Assembly: GCF_013003985.1 (NCBI RefSeq)
Contig: NZ_CP053073.1
Location: 1,922,001 to 1,986,000, forward strand
Direction of reading: 5' to 3'
DNA from: Usitatibacter palustris
GTDB taxonomy: Bacteria > Pseudomonadota > Gammaproteobacteria > Burkholderiales > Usitatibacteraceae
DNA length: 64,000 nucleotides
The position numbers and the translations under genes are program-made. Positions 16,398-24,701 of the stretch are shown here, in pieces. Every line of letters begins with the position of its first letter. Positions within the stretch are counted from its first letter, which is position 1. The notes under the pieces were generated by a model, which was not told the origin of the DNA, searched no databases, and worked only from the letters and a program-made list of their open reading frames with translations.

Positions 16398-17732
16398 ATG
16401 TCGCGTGAATCCACCGGGCGCCTGATCCGGGCCCCCGAGAACTTCCTCAGCCAGGATGAAATCGCCGCGGTGCAGTCGGGCCGGCGCGATTTCCTGCGAA
16501 ATGCCTTCCTTGCTGCCGCCGGCACGCTCGGCGCGCAAGCCGCGATCGCGCAGCCACCCGGATACAAGGGCGACTCCGCGATCCTCGAGCTGCCCGAACA
16601 CTCGAAGGGCCTGGGCCAGCCGGTTGCGGCGCGCGCTTATGGCGAGCCTTCGAAGTTCGAGAAGAATCTCCAGCGTCGCGAAAGCCCGGGCCTCACGCGA
16701 GTCGCCGCGGCATCGGTATCCTTCGCCCCGCTGCAAGGCCTCTTCGGAATCATCACGCCCAACGGCCTGCACTTCGAGCGCCATCACCAGGGCTGGTGGG
16801 ACATCGATCCGAACCAACACCGCCTCATGGTCATGGGGATGGTGAAGCAGGCGAAGGTCTACACGATGGACGACCTCATGCGCCTGCCATCGATGTCGCG
16901 CATGCACTTCATCGAGTGCGGCGCGAACACCGGCATGGAGTGGGGCAACGTCGCGGTGCCGACGGTGCAGTACTCGCACGGGATGCTCTCGTGCTGCGAA
17001 TTCACCGGCGTGAAGCTTTCCACGCTGCTCGACGACTGCGGCTTCGATCGCAAGAACGGCAAGTTCGTCCTGGCCGAAGGCGCGGACGGCTCCTCGATGA
17101 CGCGCACGATCCCGATGGACCGCGCGCTCGACGACGTGATGGTCGCGTGGGCGATGAACGGCGAGATGCTGCGGCCCGAGAACGGCTATCCGCTGCGACT
17201 CGTGGTCCCCGGCATCCAGGGCGTGTCGTGGGTGAAGTGGCTGCGGCGCATCGAAGTGGGCGACGAGCCGTGGGGCACGAAGGACGAGACGCTGCACTAC
17301 ATCGACCTCATGCCCGACGGCACGCACCGCCAGTACACTTCGATCCAGGAGTGCAAGTCGGTCATCACGACTCCCTCGGGCGGACAGACGCTCCTCGACA
17401 AGGGTTTCTACAACGTGACGGGCCTTGCGTGGTCCGGCCGCGGGAAGATCACGCGCGTCGATGTGTCTGTCGATGGCGGCCGCAACTGGAAGACTGCGCG
17501 CCTTGAAGGGCCCACGCTCACGAAGTGCCTCACGCGCTTCAACATCGACTGGGTCTGGAATGGCGGCCCCGCGGTGCTGCAGTCGCGCGCGATCGACGAG
17601 ACGGGCTACGTGCAGCCGAAGATCAACCAGCTGCGCGCCACGCGCGGCACGCGGTCGATCTATCACAACAACGCGATCCAGTCGTGGAAGGTCGCGGAGT
17701 CGGGCGAGATTTCCAATGTCCAGATTTACTAG
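16398..17732 (+). CDS. soxC: Sulfane dehydrogenase molybdenum subunit SoxC
   Basis: A 444-residue periplasmic molybdoenzyme of the sulfite-oxidase family, full length. A twin-arginine-type leader (GRRDFLRNAF, then a hydrophobic stretch ending AIAQ) is expected for export of a folded cofactor protein. The molybdenum ligand is Cys174 in HFIECGANTG; the C-terminal dimerisation domain includes DVSVDGGRNWKTA and LQSRAIDE.GYVQP. With SoxD it oxidises SoxY-bound sulfane sulfur, releasing six electrons. It is the first gene of the operon and its 3' end overlaps soxD by 17 nt. Confidence 0.96.
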   Translation: MSRESTGRLIRAPENFLSQDEIAAVQSGRRDFLRNAFLAAAGTLGAQAAIAQPPGYKGDSAILELPEHSKGLGQPVAARAYGEPSKFEKNLQRRESPGLTRVAAASVSFAPLQGLFGIITPNGLHFERHHQGWWDIDPNQHRLMVMGMVKQAKVYTMDDLMRLPSMSRMHFIECGANTGMEWGNVAVPTVQYSHGMLSCCEFTGVKLSTLLDDCGFDRKNGKFVLAEGADGSSMTRTIPMDRALDDVMVAWAMNGEMLRPENGYPLRLVVPGIQGVSWVKWLRRIEVGDEPWGTKDETLHYIDLMPDGTHRQYTSIQECKSVITTPSGGQTLLDKGFYNVTGLAWSGRGKITRVDVSVDGGRNWKTARLEGPTLTKCLTRFNIDWVWNGGPAVLQSRAIDETGYVQPKINQLRATRGTRSIYHNNAIQSWKVAESGEISNVQIY

Positions 17733-18717
17733 CGCGCTGCTATTCGTCTTTGCGCTGCCTGCGGCGGCGCAGACTACTTATCCCGGCGTGGGTCGGCCAG
17801 CAACGCCTGCCGAGATCACCGCGTGGGACATCGACGTTCGCCCCGACTTCAAGGGATTGCCCGCGGGATCCGGAAGTGTTGCGAAGGGGCAGGTGGTCTG
17901 GGAATCGAAGTGCGCCTCCTGCCACGGCACGTTCGGCGAATCCAACGAATGGTTCGCGCCGATCGTCGGCGGCACCACTGCCGAGGACGTGAAAGCCGGC
18001 CGTGTGAAGACGCTCGTCACGGGCGATGTCTCGCGCACGACGCTGATGAAGCTCTCGACGATCTCGACACTCTGGGACTACATCAACCGCGCGATGCCGT
18101 GGACCGCGCCCAAGTCCCTCACGACCGAGGAGGTCTACGCGGTCGTGGCGTACATCCTCAATCTTGGCGACATCCTTCCCAGCGACTTCGTGCTCTCGAA
18201 CGAGAACATCGCGCAGGTCCAGGAGAAGCTCCCGAATCGCAAGGGCATGCGCCGCGATCACGGGCTATGGAATGTAAAAGGCCCGGGCGATGTTCGTAAC
18301 GTGGCCTGCATGAAGGATTGCCCGGTCAGCAGCGGCCCGGCCTCGTCGTTGCCCGAACACGCACGCGATGCGCACGGCAACCTCGCCGAGCAGAACCGTC
18401 CGGTGGGCGGCGTGCGCGGCGCGGAGACGACCGGCAAGCCCGCGTTGCCGAAGGTTGCTTCGGTGGTCGTGGGACCGGCCGATCTTGCGAAGAGCAAGGC
18501 CTGCACGGCGTGCCACAACGCGGAAAACCGGGTCATCGGTCCCTCGTGGAAGGAAATCGGTGCCAAGTACAAGGGCGAGGTGGGCGCGGAGGCGAAGCTC
18601 ATCGCCAAGATCAAGGCCGGGGGCAGTGGCGTCTGGGGCCCGGTTCCGATGCCGGCAAACCCTGACTTGGCGGATACCGATGCGCAGGCACTGGTGCGGT
18701 GGATCCTCGGAAAGTAG
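17716..18717 (+). CDS. soxD: Cytochrome c subunit SoxD of sulfane dehydrogenase
   Basis: A 333-residue secreted dihaem cytochrome c; the signal peptide ends PAAAQ. The two haem-binding motifs are CASCH (about residue 65) in the N-terminal domain and CTACH (about 263) in the C-terminal domain, with PMPANP near the end as a candidate axial Met region. SoxD takes electrons from SoxC. The ATG lies 17 nt inside soxC, supporting translational coupling. The last codons and stop are part of a perfect 72-bp palindrome that separates soxD from soxY. Confidence 0.95.
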   Translation: MSRFTSALLFVFALPAAAQTTYPGVGRPATPAEITAWDIDVRPDFKGLPAGSGSVAKGQVVWESKCASCHGTFGESNEWFAPIVGGTTAEDVKAGRVKTLVTGDVSRTTLMKLSTISTLWDYINRAMPWTAPKSLTTEEVYAVVAYILNLGDILPSDFVLSNENIAQVQEKLPNRKGMRRDHGLWNVKGPGDVRNVACMKDCPVSSGPASSLPEHARDAHGNLAEQNRPVGGVRGAETTGKPALPKVASVVVGPADLAKSKACTACHNAENRVIGPSWKEIGAKYKGEVGAEAKLIAKIKAGGSGVWGPVPMPANPDLADTDAQALVRWILGK

Positions 18718-18778
18718 AGGGGTCAGAACCCTTAACTTTCGCGCGAAAGTTAAGGGTTCTGACCCCTCTACTTTCCGA
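18707..18778. repeat. Perfect 72-bp palindrome, REP-like element between soxD and soxY
   Basis: Left arm 18707-18742 and right arm 18743-18778 are exact reverse complements (36 bp, no loop). The arms include the GGGGTCAGA/TCTGACCCC core seen at five other places in the window. The outer 8 nt on the left are soxD coding sequence, copied inverted on the right. As RNA it would be a very stable hairpin inside the sox operon. Confidence 0.9.
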
Positions 18779-18843
18779 AGGGAAATGAGGGTCCCGGTGG
18801 GTTACAATTTTCGTTCGTTCTCGTGATTGATAAGGAGTCGTTG

Positions 18844-19302
18844 ATGAACCCCAACCGCAGAACAGCCCTCAAGGGCGCCGCGATGATCGGCGCGCTCGCC
18901 ATGGGCCTGCTGAAAAGCGCAGGTGCCTGGGCCCAGAGCTGGAACAAGGCCGCTTTCGAAACCAAGTCGTTGAACGACACCGTGAAGGCGATGGGTGGCG
19001 CGAGCGCCGCCGAGAGCAAGGACATCGTGATCACGTCGCCGGACATCGCGGAAAACGGCGCGGTCGTGCCGTTCTCGATCGCGAGCAAGATCCCGAAGAC
19101 GGAATCGATCTCGCTGCTCGTCGAGAAGAACCCCAACGCGCTCGCGGCGAGTTTCGGCATCCCCGACGGCACGGAGGCGGGCATCACGACGCGCGTGAAG
19201 ATGGGCCAGACCTCGAACGTGATCGCGCTCGTGAAGGCCGACGGCAAGTTCTATTACACGTCCAAGGAAGTCAAAGTGACCCTTGGCGGATGCGGAGGCT
19301 GA
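18844..19302 (+). CDS. soxY: Sulfur-carrier protein SoxY
   Basis: A 152-residue carrier protein. The start is the ATG at 18844 preceded by AAGGAG; the N-terminus (RRTALKGAAMIGALAMG) is a twin-arginine-like signal that would export the SoxYZ complex. The Ig-like core ends in the swinging-arm motif GGCGG, whose Cys carries the sulfur intermediate during thiosulfate oxidation. It lies one nt ahead of soxZ, its obligate partner. Confidence 0.95.
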   Translation: MNPNRRTALKGAAMIGALAMGLLKSAGAWAQSWNKAAFETKSLNDTVKAMGGASAAESKDIVITSPDIAENGAVVPFSIASKIPKTESISLLVEKNPNALAASFGIPDGTEAGITTRVKMGQTSNVIALVKADGKFYYTSKEVKVTLGGCGG

Positions 19303-19303
19303 C

Positions 19304-19615
19304 ATGGCTGACCCGATGAAGATTCGCGCGGCGATGGCCGGCAACCAGGTGGAAGTGAAGATCCTCATGAGCCACGAGATGGAGACGGGCCAGCGCAAGG
19401 ATTCGAAGGGCGCGACGATCCCGGCTCACTTCATCCAGAACGTGACCGCGACGCACAACGGCAAGACCGTCCTCTCGGCCGAGTGGGGCCCGGCGGTCGC
19501 GAAGAACCCGTTCCTGTCGTTCAAGTTCTCGGGCGGAAAGCCCGGCGACAAGGTCGTCGTGACCTGGGTGGACAACAAGGGCGACAAGCGCACCGATGAA
19601 GCGACCATTTCGTAG
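19304..19615 (+). CDS. soxZ: Sulfur-oxidation carrier partner SoxZ
   Basis: A 103-residue Ig-like protein without its own signal peptide, as expected because it is co-exported with SoxY. Conserved features are KILMSHEMETGQRKD, PAHFIQNVTA and NPFLSFKFSGGKPGD. The ATG follows soxY by one nt, and the 3' end overlaps the next gene by 20 nt. SoxYZ is the substrate carrier acted on by SoxAX, SoxB and SoxCD. Confidence 0.95.
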   Translation: MADPMKIRAAMAGNQVEVKILMSHEMETGQRKDSKGATIPAHFIQNVTATHNGKTVLSAEWGPAVAKNPFLSFKFSGGKPGDKVVVTWVDNKGDKRTDEATIS

Positions 19616-20030
19616 CGCCCTCGCAGCCATCGTCCTCGCGACCGCCGCCCACGCGGCGATCGCGGGTCCCAATGATCCGGTCAAGGTCGTCTATCACGTG
19701 AACGAGGCGGGCGACCAGGCGACCAGCGCCATCCGCAACATCCGCAACCACCTGACTGCGGATCCCACGGCAAAGATCGTCGTGGTCACGCATGCGGGCG
19801 GGGTGCAGTTCCTCCTGCAGGACGCGAAGGACAAGAACAACGCGCCCTATGACGCGCAGGTGCAGGAGCTCGTCGCGAAGGGTGTCGAGTTCAGGGTCTG
19901 CAAGTTCACGCTCGAGCGCAACAAGATCGACCCGAAGCGCGTTCTGGAAGAGGCGAAGCTCGTTCCCTCCGGGGTGGCGGAAGTGAGCCGCCTGCAGGCG
20001 AGGGAAGGCTACGCGTACTTGAAGCCGTAG
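19596..20030 (+). CDS. DsrE/DsrF-like periplasmic protein
   Basis: A 144-residue protein with a signal peptide (AAIVLATAAHAAIA) and a DsrE-like alpha/beta core: VKVVYHVNEAGDQATSAIRNIRNHL, AKIVVVTHAGGVQFLL, VQELVAKGVEFRVCKFTL. The single Cys in FRVCKFTL sits where DsrE-family proteins carry the reactive Cys. Such proteins occur repeatedly in sox clusters and may handle sulfane sulfur, but a role is not proven. It overlaps soxZ by 20 nt and precedes soxA. Confidence 0.8.
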   Translation: MKRPFRSALAAIVLATAAHAAIAGPNDPVKVVYHVNEAGDQATSAIRNIRNHLTADPTAKIVVVTHAGGVQFLLQDAKDKNNAPYDAQVQELVAKGVEFRVCKFTLERNKIDPKRVLEEAKLVPSGVAEVSRLQAREGYAYLKP

Positions 20031-20065
20031 CAGGGCAGTCACCAATAACGATAGGAGGAAGCATC

Positions 20066-20869
20066 GTGGACCGGAAAACCGGCCTGATCGCCGCACTGTT
20101 TGTTTTCGCGTTGAGCGCCCAGGCGCAGCAGCGCACCACCGTCGAGGAGATCGAGCGTTACCGCCAGGCCCTCGGCGACGGCAACCCCGCCGAGCTTTGG
20201 GAAGCGCGGGGCGAAGATCTCTGGAAGCAGGCGCGCGGCCCGAAGAAGGCCTCGCTCGAGAAGTGCGACCTGGGCCTCGGGCCAGGCGTGGTGAAGGGAG
20301 CGTACGCATCGCTCCCGAAGTACTTCGCCGACACCGACAAGGTCGAGGACCTCGAATCGCGCCTCGTCACGTGCATGGTCACCCTGCAGGGCTTCACGCG
20401 CGAGCAGGCCGTCAAGGATCCGTTCGGCGGCCCGGGCAAGAAGTCCAACATGGAAGGCCTCGTCGCGTACCTCACCGCGGCATCGCGGGGCGTCACGATG
20501 AACGTCGCCGGCAAGCATCCGAAGGAAGTCGAAGCCTACGAGCTCGGGAAGAAGATCTTCTTCCACCGCGGCGGCCCGCATGACTTCGCGTGCTCCACCT
20601 GCCACGGCGTCGACAGCCAGCGCATCCGGCTGCAGGACCTGCCGAACCTCACGAAGAAGGAAGACGCCCAGCGCGCGTACACGTCGTGGCCGGCGTATCG
20701 CGTCTCGCAAGGCGAGCTGCGTTCCTTCCAGTGGCGCCTGTTCGATTGCTTCCGCCAGCAGCGCTTCCCGGAGCTCGTGTTCGCCTCGGATGCCTCGATC
20801 GCGCTCACGATGTTCCTCGCGCAGAACTCCAACGGCGGCGTGTTCAACGCGCCGTCCATCAAGCGCTGA
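20066..20869 (+). CDS. soxA: Cytochrome c SoxA, monohaem type
   Basis: A 267-residue secreted cytochrome starting with GTG after a strong AGGAGG; the signal peptide ends AQAQ. One haem motif, CSTCH (about residue 176), is present. The N-terminal domain keeps two Cys (KCDLGLG and VTCMV) but no CxxCH, so this is the monohaem SoxA form, with a presumed disulfide in place of the first haem. The active-site Cys that serves as persulfide haem ligand is in FDCFRQQRFPELVF (about 229). With SoxX it joins thiosulfate to SoxY. Confidence 0.94.
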   Translation: MDRKTGLIAALFVFALSAQAQQRTTVEEIERYRQALGDGNPAELWEARGEDLWKQARGPKKASLEKCDLGLGPGVVKGAYASLPKYFADTDKVEDLESRLVTCMVTLQGFTREQAVKDPFGGPGKKSNMEGLVAYLTAASRGVTMNVAGKHPKEVEAYELGKKIFFHRGGPHDFACSTCHGVDSQRIRLQDLPNLTKKEDAQRAYTSWPAYRVSQGELRSFQWRLFDCFRQQRFPELVFASDASIALTMFLAQNSNGGVFNAPSIKR

Positions 20870-20881
20870 CGGAGACCGGAC

Positions 20882-21505
20882 ATGAACAAGAAGACATTGA
20901 TCGTCAGCTTCGGCGTGCTGGGCGCGGTTGCCGCCGGCTGCGCCTCGATGATGACCGAGGAGCAGAAGGCCGCGAAGGCGCTCGAAGTGATGAAGGCGTC
21001 GTTCAAGGAGAACGGGCAGGCGAAGCTCGATCGCCTCGACCAGGACGACATGCAGCGCATCTGCAGCCTCTCGGAACAGAAGCCGCTTCCCAAGGACGTT
21101 TCCGACAAGCTGGAGAAGGCGCAGCAGGCGCTGATCAAGTATCCGGCTGACGGGAAGTTGCTGGGCGACTGGAAGTCGGGCGAGCGCATCGCGCAGTCGG
21201 GCGTAGGCAAGCAGTTCAGCGACAACCCCGCGAATCCCAACGGGGCCAATTGCTACGCGTGCCATGAGCTGACGAAAGCCGAGGTTTCCTTCGGCACGAT
21301 CGGCCCGAGCCTCTACAACTTCGCGAAGATCCGCGGCTACTCGCCCGAGATGCAGAAGTACGCCTGGGGCAAGGTCTACAACTCGCAGGCCTATACGCCG
21401 TGCTCGAGCATGCCGCGGTTCGGGCACTCGGGCATCCTCACCGAGCAGCAGATCAAGGATGTGGTCGCCCTGTTGATGGACCCCAGCTCGCCGGTCAACA
21501 AGTGA
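20882..21505 (+). CDS. soxX: Cytochrome c SoxX, long form
   Basis: A 207-residue protein, longer than the roughly 120-160-residue SoxX of many species because about 100 residues precede the haem motif CYACH (about residue 122). The axial-ligand Met is probably in CSSMPRFGHSG. The N-terminus has a hydrophobic leader ending GAVAAGCAS, a lipobox-like sequence, so the protein may be lipid-anchored. It forms SoxAX with the preceding gene. Its stop overlaps the start of the next gene (GTGA). Confidence 0.93.
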   Translation: MNKKTLIVSFGVLGAVAAGCASMMTEEQKAAKALEVMKASFKENGQAKLDRLDQDDMQRICSLSEQKPLPKDVSDKLEKAQQALIKYPADGKLLGDWKSGERIAQSGVGKQFSDNPANPNGANCYACHELTKAEVSFGTIGPSLYNFAKIRGYSPEMQKYAWGKVYNSQAYTPCSSMPRFGHSGILTEQQIKDVVALLMDPSSPVNK

Positions 21506-21990
21506 GAACGCTCCTCGTCATCGCGGGATTCGCTTCGGTTGCCGCCGTTGCGCAGCCCGCGGCGACGTTCAGCGTGAAGCAGCTCACGCCGGAGACCGCG
21601 CTCATCGCGGCGAAGGCTGCGCTCGAGAAATGCCGCGCTGAAGGCTTCCAGGTCGCGGTCGCCGTCACGGACCGCGCCGGCGTTACGCAGGTATTGCTGC
21701 GCGATCGCTTCGCCGGTCCTCACACCGTCGAAATGGCGACGAGGAAGGCCTACACCGCCGTGTCGTTTCGCGTCTCCACGCTCGATTTCGAGCGCGATAC
21801 GCAGGCGGGCAAGCCATCGTCGGGAGTTCGTCACCTGTCCAACATTGCGGCCGTCGGTGGCGGACGCACGATCGAAGCCGGTGGCGCGCTGCTCGGCGGC
21901 ATCGGCGTGTCGGGTGCGCCCGGTGGCGTGAACGACGACGCGTGCGCGGCGGCGGGCATCAAGGCGATCGCCGACAGCCTCGAGTTCTGA
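21502..21990 (+). CDS. GlcG/HbpS-family heme-binding-like protein
   Basis: A 162-residue protein whose GTG start overlaps the soxX stop; the start gives a signal peptide (LLVIAGFASVAAVAQP). The domain is the HbpS/GlcG (DUF336) type: LIAAKAALEKCRAEGFQVAVAVTDRAG, LLRDRFAGPHTVEMATRKAYTAVSFR, GGRTIEAGGALLGGIGVSGAPGGVNDDACAAAGI. Homologues bind haem or cobalamin, or lack a known ligand; the role within sox clusters is unclear. Longer in-frame starts lie inside soxX and are not used. Confidence 0.8.
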   Translation: MRTLLVIAGFASVAAVAQPAATFSVKQLTPETALIAAKAALEKCRAEGFQVAVAVTDRAGVTQVLLRDRFAGPHTVEMATRKAYTAVSFRVSTLDFERDTQAGKPSSGVRHLSNIAAVGGGRTIEAGGALLGGIGVSGAPGGVNDDACAAAGIKAIADSLEF

Positions 21991-21994
21991 CGCG

Positions 21995-23701
21995 ATGGAC
22001 CGCCGCGAATTCATGCACGCGCTGGCGATGGCGGCGGCGGCCGGAATGCCGATCGCTTCGCGCGCCGCGCTCGCCGGTGACGGCGAGAAGCTCTACGACA
22101 TCCCCGCTTTCGGAAACGTGAACCTGCTGCACATGACCGACTGTCATGCGCAGCTTATGCCGGTTCACTTCCGCGAGCCCTCCGTGAACATCGGTATCGC
22201 AGGTGCCAACGGTAAGCCGCCACACCTCGTCGGCGAACATCTCATCAAGGCTTATGGCTTCAGCCCCGGCGGCTCGAATGCGCACGCCTTCACCTTCCTC
22301 GACTTCGAGAAGGCCGCGCGCGCGTACGGCAAGCTCGGCGGCTTCGCGCATCTCGCAACGCTCGTGAAGAGGCTCAAGGCGTCGCGTCCTGGCGCACTGC
22401 TCCTCGATGGCGGCGATACGTGGCAGGGCTCGGCCACCGCGCTCTGGTCGAACGGCCAGGACATGGTCGATGCCGCGAAGCTGCTCGGCGTGAACGTGAT
22501 GACCGCGCACTGGGAGTTCACCTACGGCGCGGCGCGCGTGAAGGAAGTCATCGAAAAGGACTTCAAGGGCAGCATCGACTTCGTCGCGCAGAACGTGCTG
22601 ACGACGGACTTCAATGACCCCGTCTTCCAGCCGTTCGTGATGCGCGAGATGAACGGTGTGCCGGTCGCGATCATCGGCCAGGCCTTCCCGTACACGCCCA
22701 TCGCCAATCCGCGCCACTTCGTGCCCGACTGGACGTTCGGCATCCAGGAGCCGCAACTGCAGAAGCATGTGGAGGCAGCGCGCGCGAAGGGCGCCAAGGT
22801 TGTGATCCTGCTGTCGCACAACGGCATGGACGTGGATCTCAAGCTTGCGAGCCGCGTTTCGGGCATCGACGCGATCCTCGGCGGCCACACGCACGATGGC
22901 GTTCCGCAGCCGGTGGAAGTGAAGAACCCCGGCGGCATGACGCTCGTCACCAACGCGGGCAGCAACGGCAAGTTCCTGGGCGTGCTCGACCTCGAGGTGA
23001 AGGACGGGCGGATGCGCGCGTGGAAGTACCGGTTGCTGCCGGTGTTCTCGCGCCAGCTCGAACCCGACAAGGCGATGGCGTCCCTCATCGAGAAGGTACG
23101 CGCGCCGTTTACCCACAAGCTTTCAGAGCGCGTGGCCACCACGGAAGGCCTGCTCTACCGCCGCGGCAACTTCAACGGCACCGTGGACCAGGTGATCCTC
23201 GATGCGCTGATGAAGGTGAAGGGCGCGGAGATCGCGTTCTCGCCGGGCTTCCGCTGGGGCACGTCGCTGCTGCCGGGCCAGGCGATCACCACCGAGCACG
23301 TGATGGACTGGACCGCGATCACCTATCCGCAGGTCACGGTGAACGACATTTCGGGCGAGATGATCAAGACCATCCTCGAGGACGTCTGCGACAACCTGTT
23401 CAATCCCGATCCGTATTACCAGCAGGGCGGGGACATGGTGCGCGTGGGTGGCCTCACGTACACCTGCACGCCGGGCGAGACGATGGGCAAGCGCGTGAGC
23501 GACATGCGCCTCGCCGGCAAACCCATCGACGCCGCGAAGACCTACAAGGTCGCGGGCTGGGCGCCGGTCGCGGAGGGTGCGAAGGGCGATGCGATCTGGG
23601 ACGTGGTCACCACGTACTTGCGCGACAAGAAGACCGTGAGCTCCGTGAAGCTCAACCAGCCGAAGCTCGTCGGTGTTGAAGGCAACCCTGGCATCGCGTA
23701 A
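21995..23701 (+). CDS. soxB: Thiosulfohydrolase SoxB
   Basis: A 568-residue periplasmic enzyme of the 5'-nucleotidase/metallophosphatase superfamily. A twin-arginine-like leader (MDRREFMHALAMAAAAG) is followed by the dimanganese-site motifs HMTDCHAQL, LLDGGDTWQGS, LLSHNGMDVD and ILGGHTHDG. The C-terminal domain contains ITYPQVTVNDISGEMIK. It hydrolyses the SoxY-bound sulfonate to release sulfate. It lies 4 nt after the GlcG-like gene and closes the core sox operon. Confidence 0.96.
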   Translation: MDRREFMHALAMAAAAGMPIASRAALAGDGEKLYDIPAFGNVNLLHMTDCHAQLMPVHFREPSVNIGIAGANGKPPHLVGEHLIKAYGFSPGGSNAHAFTFLDFEKAARAYGKLGGFAHLATLVKRLKASRPGALLLDGGDTWQGSATALWSNGQDMVDAAKLLGVNVMTAHWEFTYGAARVKEVIEKDFKGSIDFVAQNVLTTDFNDPVFQPFVMREMNGVPVAIIGQAFPYTPIANPRHFVPDWTFGIQEPQLQKHVEAARAKGAKVVILLSHNGMDVDLKLASRVSGIDAILGGHTHDGVPQPVEVKNPGGMTLVTNAGSNGKFLGVLDLEVKDGRMRAWKYRLLPVFSRQLEPDKAMASLIEKVRAPFTHKLSERVATTEGLLYRRGNFNGTVDQVILDALMKVKGAEIAFSPGFRWGTSLLPGQAITTEHVMDWTAITYPQVTVNDISGEMIKTILEDVCDNLFNPDPYYQQGGDMVRVGGLTYTCTPGETMGKRVSDMRLAGKPIDAAKTYKVAGWAPVAEGAKGDAIWDVVTTYLRDKKTVSSVKLNQPKLVGVEGNPGIA

Positions 23702-24680
23702 GAACTCCCTCTCCCCTGGGAGAGGGCCGGGGAGAGGGTTGGTTGTCGCGGCCCTGTTGCTGGTCTCGCTTGTCGCGCTCGCCGCTGACTACGCCGCCAT
23801 CAAGTCCGTCGTGAAACCTGTGCCCGTGACGGCGCGCGCGTTCTACGTGCAAGGTGAAGCGGGCGTTGCTTCGAGCGCCAACGAGGGCTTCAACTCCAAC
23901 GCGGGCTTCGTGGTGACTGACGAAGGTGTCGTTGTCATCGATGCGCTCGGCTCGCCCGCGCTGGGCAACGCGCTGCTGCAGGCGATCCGCAAGGTGACCA
24001 ACAAGCCGGTGAAGCGGGTGATCGTCACGCACTATCACGCCGATCACTTCTACGGCCTCAAGGCGTTCAAGGACGCGGGCGCGGAGATCTGGGCGCACGT
24101 GAGCGCGCAGGAGTACTTCGAGAGCGGTGAAGCCGGCCGGCGGCTCGAACAACGCGCGCGCGACCTCTTTCCCTGGGTCGAAGACAACATGCCGCTCGTG
24201 AAGGCCGACCGCTGGCTCGACGCCGACACGAGCTTCACGATGGGCGGCATCCGCTTCGACATCGCGCACCTCGGCCCCGCGCACTCGCTGGAGGACACGA
24301 TCGTCGTCGTCCCCTCCGAAGGCCTGCTCTTCAGCGGCGACATCCTCTACACCGGCCGCATCCCGTTCGTGGGCGAGGCCGACAGCAAACGGTGGCTCGC
24401 GATGATGGATCGTCTTATCGCGCTCAAACCGCGCGTGATGGTGGCGGGCCACGGCGAAGTCTCCCGCGATCCGGCGAAGGACTTCACGCTCTCGCGGGAG
24501 TACATCACCTACATGCGTACCGTGATGGGCAAGGCCGTGGAGGACTTCGTGCCCTTCGAGGAGGCGTACGCCAAGACCGACTGGAGCCGCTTCGCGAAGA
24601 TTCCCGCGTTCGATGCCGCCAACCGCGTCAACGCCTATGGCCAGTACCTGGTGATGGAGCGGGAGTCGCTGAAGAAATAA
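23673..24680 (+). CDS. SoxH-like metallo-beta-lactamase-fold hydrolase
   Basis: A 335-residue protein with an exported N-terminus and an MBL fold. The zinc motif is THYHADH (HxHxDH), followed by GPAHS, LLFSGDILYTGR and AGHGE. MBL hydrolases of this type (SoxH) sit next to sox genes in several bacteria, with an undefined role. The start is uncertain: TTG at 23673 overlaps soxB, and an alternative TTG at 23739 would give a leader beginning VVAALLLV. The intervening residues (NSLSPGRGPGRG) are encoded by a repeat element that has been inserted at the gene's 5' end. Confidence 0.78.
   Translation: MLKATLASRKNSLSPGRGPGRGLVVAALLLVSLVALAADYAAIKSVVKPVPVTARAFYVQGEAGVASSANEGFNSNAGFVVTDEGVVVIDALGSPALGNALLQAIRKVTNKPVKRVIVTHYHADHFYGLKAFKDAGAEIWAHVSAQEYFESGEAGRRLEQRARDLFPWVEDNMPLVKADRWLDADTSFTMGGIRFDIAHLGPAHSLEDTIVVVPSEGLLFSGDILYTGRIPFVGEADSKRWLAMMDRLIALKPRVMVAGHGEVSRDPAKDFTLSREYITYMRTVMGKAVEDFVPFEEAYAKTDWSRFAKIPAFDAANRVNAYGQYLVMERESLKK
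23707..23738. repeat. CCCTCTCCC/GGGAGAGGG hairpin repeat at the start of the SoxH-like gene
   Basis: CCCTCTCCC, a CT loop and GGGAGAGGG form a 9-bp stem, followed by a CCGGGGAGAGGG tail. The same unit occurs inside dnaE2 at 61241. It belongs to a class of dispersed intergenic hairpins common in proteobacteria. Confidence 0.75.
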
Positions 24681-24700
24681 TGGGGTCAGACCCCATTATT
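24676..24700. terminator. GGGGTCAGACCCC palindrome acting as a bidirectional terminator
   Basis: AATAATGGGGTC and GACCCCATTATT are perfect 12-bp arms with a 1-nt loop. T-rich sequence follows on the plus strand and an A/T-rich flank on the minus. It lies between the convergent SoxH-like gene, whose stop codon it contains, and the UbiA-type gene. It is a member of the REP-like family described in the findings. Confidence 0.7.
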
Positions 24701-24701
24701 T

